This document shows, one piece after another, positions 11,644 through 23,889 of a DNA stretch of 64,000 nt (position 1 is its first letter; each line of letters opens with the position of its first letter). Source of the stretch: Stereum hirsutum FP-91666 SS1 (taxonomy: Eukaryota; Basidiomycota; Agaricomycetes; Russulales; Stereaceae); the NCBI RefSeq assembly GCF_000264905.1, contig NW_006763141.1, forward strand, positions 424,961 to 488,960, in the 5' to 3' direction. Made by a program: the position numbers and the translations under genes. Under the pieces are notes generated by a model that made no database searches, had not been told where the DNA came from, and worked only from the letters and a program-made list of their open reading frames with translations.

Positions 11644-14213
11644 ATGCTGTCTGGTACGGGTACCAATCTTTGGGCATTTGCCCTCGCGCTAGTCGCCTTC
11701 ATGGTCCTTTACATATGGCGAACCTCTAGGCGTACCTCATCACTCCCGATGCCTCCAGGTCCTCCTCGTCTTCCTTTCATTGGAAGTCTTTTACACATGC
11801 CCAAAAGCCATCCATGGAAGACATACACCCGTTGGGCAAAGGAGCATGGTGAGTCCTTCTTCAAGCTCACTATGCAGCAGGGTTTATCGCTCTTTTGGGC
11901 TGTCTCAGGAAAGGATATCACGCATATCGATGTGCTAGGAAGCCACATTCTAGTAATAAACACCGCTAAAGCCGCGTTTGAACTATTCGAGAGAAGAGGC
12001 CTGTTGTATGCAGACAAGTGAGCCATGCTCCTTATTTTTATGCTGTGCAGCCGAATTCTCACACGTCTATATCACAGACCGCCCTTGTACTTCTTGAACA
12101 AAGTGTAAGCGCACAATCATCCTCAAACTGGTCATGCGATTTACATGCATTTGACACGCTGCTCAGTATTGGATTCGATTGGGTGATGGGATTTCAGGGA
12201 TACAGCCCGCGTTGGCGAGAGTTCCGGAAATACTTTCATCAGTCCTTCAATCAGACTGCAGCCCAGGTGCGTGCTCACACAATAACACCCCGCGGAATTC
12301 TCATGACCGATGCTTTGATGCTGGTCCAGAGCTTCCGCCCGTTATTGCTCGGCGCCACTCACGAGCTTCTGAGAAGACTCTTGGACGAGCCCGATGACTT
12401 CCTAGATCATCTTCGACAGTGGGTACTTCTTTTGTCTTTGCCTCAGTGTGAATTTCCTAACCTTTACTTCAGAACGGCAGGAAGAGTCATCCTTTTGATC
12501 GCCTATGGCATCGATGCCAAATCAAAAGACGATCCACACATCCAAACAGCCGAACGAGGCCTGCAGGCAGTTGCATTTGGAGCACACATTCGCGGCCAGC
12601 TTTTCGATTTCTTCCCTCTGTGTAAGTACATAACACTTGGCCCGCACACATCCACTGCAGAGTGCTCATTTCATCTTCCGTTAGTATTGCGACTGCCGTC
12701 ATGGTTCCCCGGTGCAACAGTACGTATCATCGATGTTTTTCCAATTGCTACTCAGTTCGGCGTTGATATCCGTTATCTGATGCATTTCCTTGCGCTAGTA
12801 CAAGGCTGAAGCAAAGCCGTGGAAGAAGTACGCAGAGGCGATGATCGAAGACCCATATCGAGCCTCGAAAGCCGCGTTTGTACGTCCTATCTCGTGCATC
12901 ATGTCTCTAGCCCGCCCGCGCTGAGCTCCACTTCATTATACTATCCTCACTCTCTTCTCCGTCTAACTCTCCTGCTTGGTTTCGTATGATCTGAATTGGG
13001 TTTGGGTAGACAAATGGTACGGCACCACCGAACGTAACGGCTTCTCTTTTGAGCCAGCTCGATAGCAAGCCTTCTCCGATCACGGAGGATATGGTGAAGC
13101 TTGTCCCTGCGAATATGTACCTTGGTAAGTCAACGTTTGCTCTTCTTCCGCGAGCCACCCGTGTCGTCACTGCCCGGTAACCTCTCCGCTGATGTTTTCT
13201 CGCTGATCCTAACGTAGCCGGCACGGATACGGTGAGATTTCTGTCACCGTACCTTTGGATCGTCTGTAAAAGCTAACAAGATGATCTGTTCCGTTTGTCT
13301 CTAGTCTGTGTCTGCCCTCGGAACATTCTTGTTGGCGATGACGCTCTATCCTCAGGCACAACGGAGAGCTCAAGCAGAGATAGACGCAGTCATTGGGGAG
13401 GGCGGGCGTCTTCCAGATTTCTCCGACGAGGCCTCCCTTCCCTATGTGGGTGCGGTCGTGAAAGAAGTCCTGAGGTATGTGACGATCATTCTGACATTCG
13501 TCGGGTGTTTTGTGATGCTCAAGTCACGTTGTTTATTTGAAGGTGGAGGCCTGTTGGCCCGTTGGGTACGGTCACACCGACAATTTTTTTCGCTAGAATA
13601 TGCCATAAGTGTTGACGATACCTTGGCAATCTTTCCATAGCACTTCCACACTGTCTGACTCAAGACGACACCTACGATGGGTACTTCTTGAAAGGTGGAA
13701 GCTGGGTGATTGGGAATACTTGGTACGTGATGACATACTATTTGTTAGACTCATCGACCCTACCTTACGCACATGCAACTGTTGTTCTTCTGAATCTAGG
13801 GCAATCTTCCATGATGAATCCATCTACCCAGATCCCGACACCTTTAGCCCTGAACGGTACTTCGACAATCCAGCCCTACCATACCCGAACGAAGCGTTCG
13901 GCTACGGGCGGCGCTGGTGTGCCGGCAAGTGGATGGCTATAGACAACTTGTGGATCACGGTAGTTTCAGTGTTGGCGACTATGAACGTTGAAAAGGCGAG
14001 GGATGAATTTGGGAGGGAGATTGTGCCGAAGGATGAGTACACGACAGGTTTTGTCGTGTAAGTCTTGCTTTTGTCCCAAGTCTTACACATACTCATGCCT
14101 CTCTTATGGGGTTGACTTTCCGTAGGTATCCGATGCCATTCAAATGTCAGGTAAAACCGAGATCAGAGGCCACAGAAACATTGATTCGGTCCACTTCGAT
14201 CCTCACTGCCTAG
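11644..14213 (+). CDS. Cytochrome P450 monooxygenase, 15 exons
   Basis: Haem-thiolate monooxygenase, membrane-anchored in the ER by an N-terminal helix, using O2 and electrons from P450 reductase. Substrate unknown. Fifteen exons join in phase to give 514 residues: 11644-11848, 11909-12017, 12078-12104, 12167-12266, 12330-12418, 12473-12621, 12685-12719, 12799-12879, 13010-13124, 13218-13231, 13305-13474, 13543-13565, 13641-13722, 13800-14057 and 14126-14213. Landmarks: proline hinge PPGPPRLPFIG, I-helix AGTDT on its own 14-nt exon, KEVLR (ExxR), FSPERYF, and the haem loop FGYGRRWCAG with its cysteine near residue 440. All key residues are present and no frame is broken. The AGTDT and short-exon plan match the two P450s at 47-52.8 kb. 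The general type is the O-methylsterigmatocystin-oxidoreductase-like P450s expanded in Agaricomycetes. Confidence 0.93.
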
Positions 14214-14772
14214 ACGACTTACGATGACGGTGATGTATACGCCTTGTTATGAGAGAGGATAATCGCTGTTGTAAATCTGTACTGTGAGGGTGATGCCTTT
14301 CACGTTTATGACGCTTTCTCTTTGGCTTTGTTTCTGCTTTTGTTGTGATTTAACCCATTCCTCTGCGACTGCTGTACTCAAATTAATGTAACAATCCCTG
14401 CACGACGTTTTGACCACGTGTGGCGGTGATTGCTAGTAGACGCGCTCGGCGTTGTAAGGTCACCGTCAAGATGTTGACCCTTCTCCACTTTCGACCGGAG
14501 TTGCAATTAACGGTGTTCATTCATTACCGAGAACATCGGATTTTGTTCACCGTTCGGTACAGTGCTCTGGTGATATACCCGGCCAGCATGATAGAGCGCC
14601 ACATTCTTGAAATCCGCGCCACCTCAATCCGAATTTCAGGTCTTTGCTGACTAATAACACATCTCTTGACTTTGTACCACGACCACAGGCACCAACTATA
14701 CTGGTGGCCTCACTGAACGGATAACGTCTACCCTTCAACTCGAACAGGGCTTGATAGACCCCAAGATTTGTT
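14214..14772. other. Intergenic spacer
   Basis: P450 3' region and promoter of the next gene. No feature recognised beyond a weak antisense open frame that I rejected. Confidence 0.4.
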
Positions 14773-16259
14773 ATGCCACCGCCGTCAACTGACATAATAA
14801 CCCTCTCTTCTCTTCTGCTCACCGCGCAAATCGGTCACACAACTTGGCATTCGACCACCACGAATCTTCGTCCAGATCCTCATGCACCGCCATTCACCAC
14901 CAACCCGATCTCTGATCACGATAATCTCCCTCACAATCACTCGATATACGGACCCCCACAACCACTACTCCTAACGGTACATCTGCACTTGCATCCCTCG
15001 TCGTTAAGTCTAGCGGCAGCAACAGATGATCCTAGATTTTCGGTGCCTACGGAGGCGATGGCAGATGAGTTGCTCAGGTTGGGGCTGGATGCATGGCCCT
15101 TGCAGGGTTTTCTGCGGAATGTGGGTCAGAAGCGTGGGGAGGCATTCCTCACGAGCAGTGATCCGGAGATGCAAGAAGAGAGTGGTTCGGGGAGAACAGC
15201 CGGGGCAGGAAACGGTGACAGTGACAATATTCCAGGAAGGTACACGTCTGGAAAGGTGCTGGTGAGGAAAGCCTTGGAAATCATCATCAGGCGGAATAAA
15301 TCCGCTTCTCAAGAAATCCGTGTCATTCTCGAGGCTCCGAAAGGACTCTTACGCGGAGGAGGCTCTCTTTTCTCCAATCCATCTGGTGGTGACTCGACGA
15401 GCAATGGCATGGGTTGGGAGATTTCCGTCTCGCCCGTCTCATCCGTCAACGTTGGTACAATTAACCTCGATCCTTGGGCTGGACAAATTCAGGAAGACAT
15501 CTCCATCTGGTTCAAAGGTTACGAGATGAATATTCTGTTGGGATATACAGAGGAGCATATGAAGAGGCGACAGAGGGTCGTATTGGACGTTTGGTTTGTG
15601 GAGGAGACCGGAGTCATCGTTGAAGTGGACTATGGAGAGATTCTGGAAGCCACAGTCAAGGTTGGTACTTTATATTCGCTGTTACCGCTGTGTTGCAGAT
15701 GTTATGGTAATCCATCGTTTCAATTATCCTTCCCATGTTCCACCTGTGCGTTTACGACGCCGCATCGTCCACCGGTACGTTGGTCCCAAACGCAACTGTC
15801 TCGGATCTGCGTGGCGTCCCGATTCCTGCCTGCTATATCTCGCTGGGGTCTCGCCCCTCAGGAACTCGAATCAACGAACTTTCATACTCTCGAACGGCTC
15901 GTTCAAGACGGGATTTCCATCGCTTGTACCTGTCTGCCGACCTGCGAGGCCATCCGTGAAGTCACCATGCGAGCAAGGGCTCCACATTCTTATGCGTTCG
16001 CCGACTCAATTGGTGTGCAAATGACGCGGCCAAGGAGCACATTTGTCAGGACACAGTCCCCGCCTCAGCAGCATCAGACGACGGGAGCGATTACCGGTGC
16101 TCAAACTCAGGTGGCGCCCATGGTCACTTCGTAGAGGATCAGATGTTTGAGGATGGCTTGGAAGTGCTTATAGATCAGGTGAAGGAGGTCATGAATGCAG
16201 AGATTCAATCTGGGTACAATGGGCGGTTCATCGGGAGTATGGGAGGTATCGTGAAGTAG
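14773..16259 (+). CDS. Stand-alone tandem dihydroneopterin-aldolase (FolB)-like protein
   Basis: Resembles the two N-terminal FolB domains of fungal Fol1, which convert dihydroneopterin to hydroxymethyl-dihydropterin in folate synthesis. Exons 14773-15660, 15862-16096 and 16135-16259 give 415 residues. The first copy starts directly after the ATG (DIITLSSLLLTAQIG, then LLLTVHLHLHP) and ends near EAPKGLLRGGG, keeping the lysine that precedes the terminal strand in this family. The second copy has YEMNILLGYTEEHMKRRQ, RVVLDVWF, VDYGEI and NFHTLERL. At its usual KP position it has RAP, so the catalytic lysine may be lost. The 201-bp intron at 15661 is in frame and stop-free, so a retained-intron form would also be open; excising it restores the family alignment. 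The last intron (38 bp) is less certain. No HPPK or DHPS domain follows; the next gene is a glucanase. Confidence 0.65.
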
Positions 16260-17010
16260 TCAGGCATCACTGTGTCTTGCCCTTTTGTCTTCGTGCATGT
16301 GGTCAACCCGGACTTACACGCGCCGTTGTCTCATATGCTCTCTCCGTGAGTGTGGGTATTCTGACCGGGGGAGACCACAGACTACGAGCTGAATACGAGC
16401 TACTCAAGCTCCAACCTACCAACTCATACTATCTTCCTCCTTCTAAGTGCATCTATTGACGACCAAGTATGGGTGACTCGTTGTACACCTGGAAGATAGA
16501 AAACAAGATAAGTAATATGTTTTCGGTGTTTCTGCATTATTCTCGCGAGGTCTCGGTCTACGGCGGCCCGTCGAGGCAAAAGAAGGTCGGTCGACTACGA
16601 TCCCTCGTCATTCTGTATACCTCGTGTTGACAGAGACGAGTGAAGTCATCATACTTCATACTTCGTACCCGCGTGCTCAGTCCGAGCACCGGTACACGGA
16701 CATTGTCTAACTTGCTTCGATTGACGTCGTTGTCGTGACCCCGATACCTCTTTCAGCCTTCCTTGCTCATTACAAGCTGAAACGAGGATCAGAGGACAGC
16801 AGGAACATCACATTCACCGTTCGATGGACCGTTTCCATAGCTATTACCTGCGGAACCTACCAACTTTGACTCAGGAGAAAAAGGAGAGGGCGTGAATATA
16901 AAAGCTACATCTCCCGTCCTCGGCGTATTCTCTCCGTCCTCATCCCTTGTTTCTCTTTCTTCACTAGGTACACCTGACGAGCGACTATTGTGTGCGACTG
17001 ATACCACACC
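16260..17010. other. Intergenic; promoter of GH16-like gene
   Basis: No gene seen. A TATA-like TATAAAAG lies at 16897-16904, about 107 bp before the next ATG, followed by a pyrimidine-rich stretch. Confidence 0.45.
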
Positions 17011-18621
17011 ATGAAGTCTCTCCGTTCTTCTACCCTTCTTGCTCTTCTGAGCGTGTTGAGCTTGGGGTATGTGGGCACGACGATGGGCGACGAGGACGTG
17101 ATTCCGTCGACGAGCTTCGATAGTTATGATGACTTGGAGACGTATTGGAATTATTTATATCCGTGGGGATCGGACCACAATGGATGTCAGTCTTCATTCA
17201 CGCTACCTCTCCCTCCCCTTGCGAGTCTTGGACGGGTCACACGTGCAACCATGCTCGCCGCCTCGCCCAAATCATTCCCGTATTGCCTACAGGCCTCCAG
17301 TGCGCGGTTAATTACTAACATGCTTCCGATGTTGTATTAGCCGCTCGTATGGTAGGCAACAGCACCGACCATGACCACATAGCTGTCTCCGACGGCGTGC
17401 TCACCCTCACCGCGACGCCTACATCCGGACAAGGCACTTCATCGGCCAGCCCGTTCCTTACCATTGACTATTTTTCTGGCACCATCTATGCCAAGGAGCA
17501 GGTGTTGGTGGACGGCACCGATGCGGTCGGGTGAGTCTCGTTCACAGTTCTAGTTTTCTTGGAGACGGCTGTAGTTACAGACAACTAAGCGCCATATGTT
17601 CACTTGCCCGTATAGGTACACCGTATCTGGAGAGTTCATCGCGCCTACAGCGGTAGGAACATGGCCTGCGTTCTGGTTGACGGCGGTGGTAGGCTGGCCA
17701 CCTGAGAGTGATATCGGAGAGTGGAAAGGTCTGTTAATCTACTTATTCACCCCGCACCCCTCGCGCTTGTCTCCTCCTTGTAGTATTGAACAGAGCGTCC
17801 CATATGATATATGGCACTAACATTGGGTTTCGCACAGGAACGGACAACGTTTGGTTCAACACCTTTAACACCTCCAGCGAAGTCCATAGCACGACCCCTA
17901 CCTGGCCCGATGATGGGGACTTCCACTCCGTTAGCGCAACTCTCAGAGTCATTGAGGGAAACACGGAGGATCTGTCGATTGAGTACTCTTTGGATGGTGT
18001 AGTCCAGGCGACGGACATAGCTGCTGGGTTCTACAATGCTGCGATGTATCTGTGAGTAATTTATCTCCCTCCATTCCCATTTCGAAGAACATCATTGTCC
18101 CATCCGCTTTGACGCTTGTCGAGCGATGTCGTTCCTGTTGTCTCGAAGGTTGTACTGACTATATGTTCAATTCCTGGTTTTGGGGTTGCAGGATCATCGA
18201 TCTGCAGGTGCGTTGTTTTTGCTGAACCCCATCTATATCTATACATTCCCTCCCGATCCTTTTTCGTCCATCCATCTCACTGTACCAGGTGATCTGAATA
18301 AAGTTTACTGATTAATAATTCTTCTCCTCTTTCGATCTATGGCTTGATTTTCTCTACCTGCTTCCTTCGCCCCTCTCTCCATCGCCATCCGGGTCTGATT
18401 CTCCATTTGTCCTGTGACCTGATTCTGGGCGATACTCGGGATTGTTGCGGATAACCGAACGAACGCGCCCTCTTGGCGGTCGACATTTCCTCTTCCGACG
18501 TTCCTGTGTGGTATCTCATGGGTCGGGCATGCAGATGGAGGGTAGCTCGGGAACGCCTGGTCCGACCGGAACGACGACGTATCAGGCGAGAAACGTCGTT
18601 ATGACCAAGTTGACATCGTAA
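17011..18621 (+). CDS. Secreted GH16-family glucanase-like protein
   Basis: Concanavalin-A-fold glycoside hydrolase of family 16, a group acting on beta-1,3/1,4 glucans or related wall polymers. Six exons join in phase: 17011-17185, 17341-17530, 17616-17728, 17784-18051, 18192-18207 and 18535-18621, giving 282 residues, a normal length for the small fungal members. The first 25 or so residues (MKSLRSSTLLALLSVLSLGY) are a signal peptide. The core has NGSARMVG, FSGTIYAK, GEFIAP, GTWPAFWL and the active-site strand ESDIGE (about 152-157), which keeps the Glu-x-Asp-x-x-Glu triad of nucleophile, helper and acid/base. The C-terminal exon (MEGSSGTPGPTG) matches the closing strand of this family. A 327-bp fifth intron is long for this window. 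Exact substrate cannot be told from sequence. Confidence 0.85.
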
Positions 18622-19660
18622 TGGTTGACGTTGGGATAACGGTTGCGGATGGTCTGCGTATACCCAGAGTGCGGCATCGGAAGGTGATGAGATATTGATT
18701 GTGGAGGGCGTTATCACTGGTACTGTTCTTAAAAACTTAGGCTCAGGGTTGAACGGGACATGTGGTCAAGCCTTTGACAGAAAAGAGCGGGTCGGGGTGT
18801 CGGTATGTGATCTTGTAATCACTCAGTTCTTCTCCTCTAATGCGATGTGAGGCTTGATGTTGTTCCGTTCATTGCTCGTAGCACGTAATACACTTCCGCC
18901 CAGAGCGTTACAATCGACCAGTGGGATGAGGACGAGCCTCGAACGTTCGCAGCTTTTCAGCGCTGTGGACTTCCACCCGACCATCTCCGAAGTGAGAACC
19001 ACAAATATGTGCTGGCAGTCCCTATGCTCACCGACTTGGGGCTGATGTGTACACAAGGGAGATAGAGTAAGATCGATGAGCGGGTTAAGGCAAGGATAGG
19101 CAAGAAGTGATTTCGAATGCGAAGCCTTCGGAAGACCTGCTGTCGAGCCTCTCCTGTCAAGGGAAAATAATAAATATACGACTCGCACCGTGACGGGAGA
19201 AGGTTGTGGTATCAGGAGCTACAAAAGCGATTGCCACCGGATGAAGGGCGTCGAGTTATTCTGGTTCCCGTACATGGATCTCCGAGAATGGATGTTGGTT
19301 CTTGTGGGCGTAGGTTTGATGAATGAACGTTTGTCGCAAAGGTGCGGGCCACACTGGGGTGCCACACAGTCCGGAAGGATATCGGAGGGCAATTTGGGCC
19401 CGAATATCTGGCCATCCACTGCGATCTCGATTCTGGATCTTTCTTGATCTCTCCGGATATCCCCGCATGGCATTTGAAGAGGACGTCATAAGATTCATGC
19501 AAAATCATCACTCGCACCAAGTCTTGCCCCCTTCGCCTCCCGCATCCCAGCACCAACTCTTGTCCTCTACCACCACCATCACCGTCACCCTCGACAGTTC
19601 TCCATTTTCGCTTCTGCGACCTCTATTTTCTTGTTGTATTTCTCCTCGCTGTGATCAACG
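18622..19660. other. Intergenic, about 1 kb
   Basis: No gene supported. Antisense open frames at 19212-19556 have no family resemblance. The region before 19661 is C/T-rich, fitting a promoter and leader for the trehalose gene. Confidence 0.4.
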
Positions 19661-22600
19661 ATGAGCTCATTTAGAAATCACCGTGTAATCATCGCGTCTC
19701 TTTTCCTTCCTAGTACTGCGGTCCTGGGCGAGTCTCATCCGTCTACGCCGGAACTGGGAGCGACGAGGGCCCCACCTCCACCACCTATGAGGCTGCCAGA
19801 AAACGTGCACATGCCGCGACCTGGCCCTGTCCATCGCCCGACTACTACGCCTGTGCTCAGTCTCGTGGATGATCTGAAGGATAAGGTATGTTCCCCGTTT
19901 CACGTCCGATTTTGTTTTACTTCGTTGGCCGTTCCCGGGATACGAGTGCACAATATCCTCGTAGATGGTTGTTTCTGTGAAACCTATATGTTCTTCTATT
20001 GGCAGGGGTCACTGTCTCTACGTTCGTTGGTGTGGCGCATGTGTGTTTGCAATGTGGCCCACTGTTGATCAGGACTTGAGCAAAACTATGAGAGCTAGTC
20101 TATCGAGACACGAGCTCTACAATTGAAGAATAACTGTATCTCTACCCAAGCAGCCGCATCAATTGCGCTTCGAGGCGAGAGTACGGTTCAAGCAAGGCGT
20201 TCGTCGCATGTTGATACTTTTCCAGGGTCCTCGATCTCACTTGAATCTATCCGAGCTAGAATTCATACTCAATTATGCTTTCACCTTTTCTTGGTTTATT
20301 AGTCTAGAGTCGGGACTCCAGCTGCTACAGGCACGCCAGCCGGCGACTCTGCCCTCAATCCTTTCACAAGATTTTCTCAGCTCGCTACTCCGCCTGCCTC
20401 CTCCGCGTCGTCACAGAATCCTCTCGAAGCCCTGACGATGAGCAAAGTGAACTCTCACAGAGATTTTATTCCGAACGATCCTACCGCATCGCCTATATCC
20501 CGGTCGAACCGCATGATGGACGACCACCATACCCCCATGCAGCCCAGGGTACAACGCAAAGGTTCTCGTGCGGCCGCCCACCGTCGCCCAGCTTCCGACT
20601 CGCCCATGGGTCGCCAATGGCACGTTGAGCCCAACCCTCACTGCAATGGCGGTCTCCACAACGCCGTCAAGTCCGTCGATGGGCGTCTCAAAAAGAAGCT
20701 CTGGGTCGGTACTCTTGGCACCAACACCGACAACTTCAAGGATCATTTGCGGATGAACATCAACAGGCGGATGCAGGAAGAGCACGATAGCTTGCCGATT
20801 TGGATCCCAGACCAGGAGTTCGAGCAGTATTATGATATGTTCTGCCATCAGGTGCTTTGGCCGTGTTTGCACTATGTCGTGCACGACGCGCCAAAGAGCA
20901 AGTACTTTTCGGAGTCGAGCAGCTTCAAGGAATACGTCGCGGTGAACCAGAGGTTCGCAGATGCGATTGCGGCCAACTATCAAGAGGGCGACATCAGTAC
21001 GTTTTATTCCTCCCTAATTCATGGAATAGTCGCTGATTTACTGCAAACAGTCTGGGTAAACGACTACCACCTCATGCTCCTCCCAGACATGATCCGCCAA
21101 AAACTTCCCGGAGCTGCTATCGGCTTCTTCATGCACGTCGCTTTCCCGTCTTCGGAGATTTTCCGCTGTCTCTCCGTCCGCGAGTCCCTCCTCAAGGGGA
21201 TGCTCTCTGCCGACCTCATCGGCTTCCAAACGGCCAACTATGCGCGGCACTTCAGGCAGACCGTGGCGCGAATTCTGTCACTGGAGACGTTGCCGAAAGG
21301 CATACAGATGGATGAGCACTTTGTGGACGTTGCTGTATTCCCGATGGGGATCGATGTGGCAACGCTGACCGAAAGGAAGTGAGTGGCGTCGTTGGCGTTT
21401 CATGCGCGAATTTCGGACTGATTGGTGCGTTATTTCTAGGAAGGATCCAGAAGTCGCTCATTGGGTGGCTACACTCAAGGAACGCTACTCCGGTATGAAG
21501 TTGCTTGTCGGCCGTGACAAGCTGGACGAGATCCAGGTACGTTTCCTATCTCTCACCCCACCATATAAACTTGCTTATGCGTTACTGGTTTTACAGGGCG
21601 TGCGCCACAAACTCCTCGCCTTCGAAGCCTTCTTGGACAAGAACGCAGACTTCCGAGGCAAAGTCGTCCTCTTACAAGTCGCACTCCAAACGACAGAGGA
21701 GAATGAGCTCCTCGGCGGCGTTGGTGACGTCGTGGCCCGTATCAACTCTCGATTCAGCTCGCTCACGTACCAGCCTGTCATCTTCTTGCACACGGGCGAT
21801 ATGAGCTTTGCTCAGTACCTTGCGCTATTGACGATCGCGGACGCGTTTATAGTGACTAGTATGAGGGAAGGTATGGCGTTGAGGACGCACGAGTTCGTAG
21901 AGTGTCAGGAAGGGAGACACAGGCCACTTATCTTGAGCGAGGTGAGGACGATCATTTATACTACGTTCAAGTACATCAACTGACATAATGTTTTGTCTAG
22001 TTCACTGGCTCGTACAGCTACAGCGGGTTCCGCTCCTGTATTGCCGTCAACCCTTGGGACACACGCAACACCGCGAAAGCGATCCACCAGGCGTTCACCA
22101 TGGATGATGACGAAGCTTACTCCCGATGGGAAGATCTGCACAATCACGTCGTTACGCAGACCGCTCAGGCCTTCGTAACTTCCTTCCTCACCCGCTGCCT
22201 CCGCACCAACATCGAGCACTTCCAAGCCGATAGCTTCACAATCGATCATCTCGACCTTCATCGCGTCCTGCCGAGATACAAACACAGCGGCAGAAGACTG
22301 ATTCTGGTAGATTTCGAGGATACATTGTGGGTGAGAGACCCGAAGGAGCGGACCTTTGCGTATCCGGGCGAGGGTGATGGACCAGGGGAGGAGAAGACGA
22401 TGGAGGAAAGGAGAGCTGAGATTCCGACGGAGGCGGATGAGGCGTTGAAAGTTGTGGAGAAGTTGGCGGAGGATGGAAAGAACGAAGTGTGGTTGTTGAG
22501 TGGGCTGGCGAGGGGGGCCTTGGAGGTTATTGCGCAGACGTGTCCGAAGGTCGGGCTTGTGTGAGTGCAGTTTCACTCTTCTCGGTTGGGCTTTCTCACG

Positions 22601-23362
22601 ATGCTAATGCACCACTGACAGCGCTGAGAATGGATGCTTCATCCGGGCGAGGCCTGGTAAAGATGGCAAGTCGGAATGGACTAACATGGTCGCCAACTTC
22701 AATCTGACCTGGAAGGGCTCTTGCCTCGAGATTCTGAACTACGTACGTGTCTTCCTGTCTGTCCATACATATGCACATCGTTACTCATCCTCGCGCCTGA
22801 ATAGTTCACTGAGCGTACGCCTGGCTCGTTCGTCGAGGAGCGTGAAGCTTCCATCGTGTGGCGCTTCTGGTCTGGTCCATCGGACAACTCCTCCGACAGG
22901 CAGTGGGCTAGGAGACAAGCCGCTGAGGCTCAGAACCATATCTTCGACAGGTGATTTACCATCTACTCCCTCTTCTTCCTGCATCGCTGACAGATTGACC
23001 GCTGCAGTATCGGCGAACGCTACGGTCTTCGTATCATCCCCGGAGAAAACTCCTTCCTCGTCCTTCCCAACTACATTTCCCGCTCCACCGCCGTCGGCGC
23101 CATCCTTCATCCTGGTGGTCCCTCTCGCTCGCCCCTCGCTGCACGCGCAGCGTGGATGACCCCCGACTCGCTCGAAACTGATCATGTTAGCGATGCGGAC
23201 TTCGTACTCGCCATGGGGACGGATGAGAAGTTATTGAGGAGGCTTAACGAACTCGATAATGCGGAGACGGTGAGCGTGGGGACGAAGGGGACGGACGCGA
23301 AATGGAGATTGAAGAGAGAGGATGCGTTGAGTGTGTTGAAGCATTTTGCGGGCATAGCCTGA
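19661..23362 (+). CDS. Trehalose-phosphate synthase complex regulatory subunit (Tps3/Tsl1-like)
   Basis: GT20-type trehalose-6-phosphate synthase domain followed by a phosphatase-like domain, about 950-980 residues. The first exon 19661-19885 encodes the conserved head (RVIIASLFLPSTAVLGES ... LVDDLKDK). Exons 20331-20996, 21051-21378, 21440-21536, 21597-21941, 22001-22560, 22622-22742, 22805-22950 and 23008-23362 join in phase. One small exon between 19886 and 20330 is not resolved; a frame around 20155-20260 (SIALRGESTVQARRSSHV) is likely part of it. GT20 landmarks include VWVNDYHLMLLPDMIR and DLIGFQTANYARHF. The HAD motif of the phosphatase half reads DFEDTLW instead of DxDGT, so the nucleophile is kept but the second Asp is Glu. 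With the long N-terminal extension this favours the non-catalytic scaffold subunit over Tps1 or Tps2. Cytosolic, stress and carbohydrate-storage role. Confidence 0.85.
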
Positions 23363-23889
23363 GGGACTTTGTAGCTGGGTATATACACGTTATCATCTAG
23401 ACGAAGCTTGCGGGTAAAGGGTGAAGAGAGCCCTGGTCACTGATGTGTGTTTTTGTAGTCTATCATTATACTTGTAGAATAACCCCATTATGTTGTTGTT
23501 GTTGCTGTTATAACATTACTGCAAATGTGATTGGCACGCCGTTCTTGTTGTAGTTGGAGCGCTCTACATCCCTTCCACAATACTCATCGAGGAAATTTGC
23601 ACCGCAAGGTGGACTGTGGCCACCTTAGCCCCTGTGGCGAGTCGCCATCTTTACGGTGAATGCTTCCGTCACACGTGCCCAATTTCAACCACGCTGAGTT
23701 TGTGGCCCACGACGCGGCGACTCTGCCTTTGTTTCCTCCCTCATTAGGCCCTTTCTCTCTCTCTCTCTCTCCCTCACCTCCCCCTCTTCTCTCCGACATT
23801 TCTTGCGCTACCTTGTACTATAAACCACCTCTGCTTTCCAACCGCGACACCTCACTATTTGAACCTTTGTTTTCTTACCCCCCTTTGTT
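23363..23889. promoter_or_regulatory. Spacer and promoter upstream of the RdRP gene
   Basis: A 527-bp gap. It contains a (CT)n tract at 23754-23771, then a TATA-like CTATAAA at 23818-23824, then ATG at 23890. The arrangement looks like a real promoter. I see no exon that could supply the missing N-terminal half of the downstream RdRP. Confidence 0.5.

Noticed and set aside
14547..14822. Minus-strand frame with SVDGGGITNLG, resembling the start of patatin-like lipases
   Set aside because: The DGGG resemblance is short, there is no GxSxG serine motif at the right distance, and the frame partly lies antisense to the FolB-like start. Most likely chance.
15699..15774. Alternative small exon inside the FolB-like gene's 201-bp intron
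   Set aside because: Using it shifts the frame of the following conserved NFHTLERL block; the single-intron model restores the family pattern.
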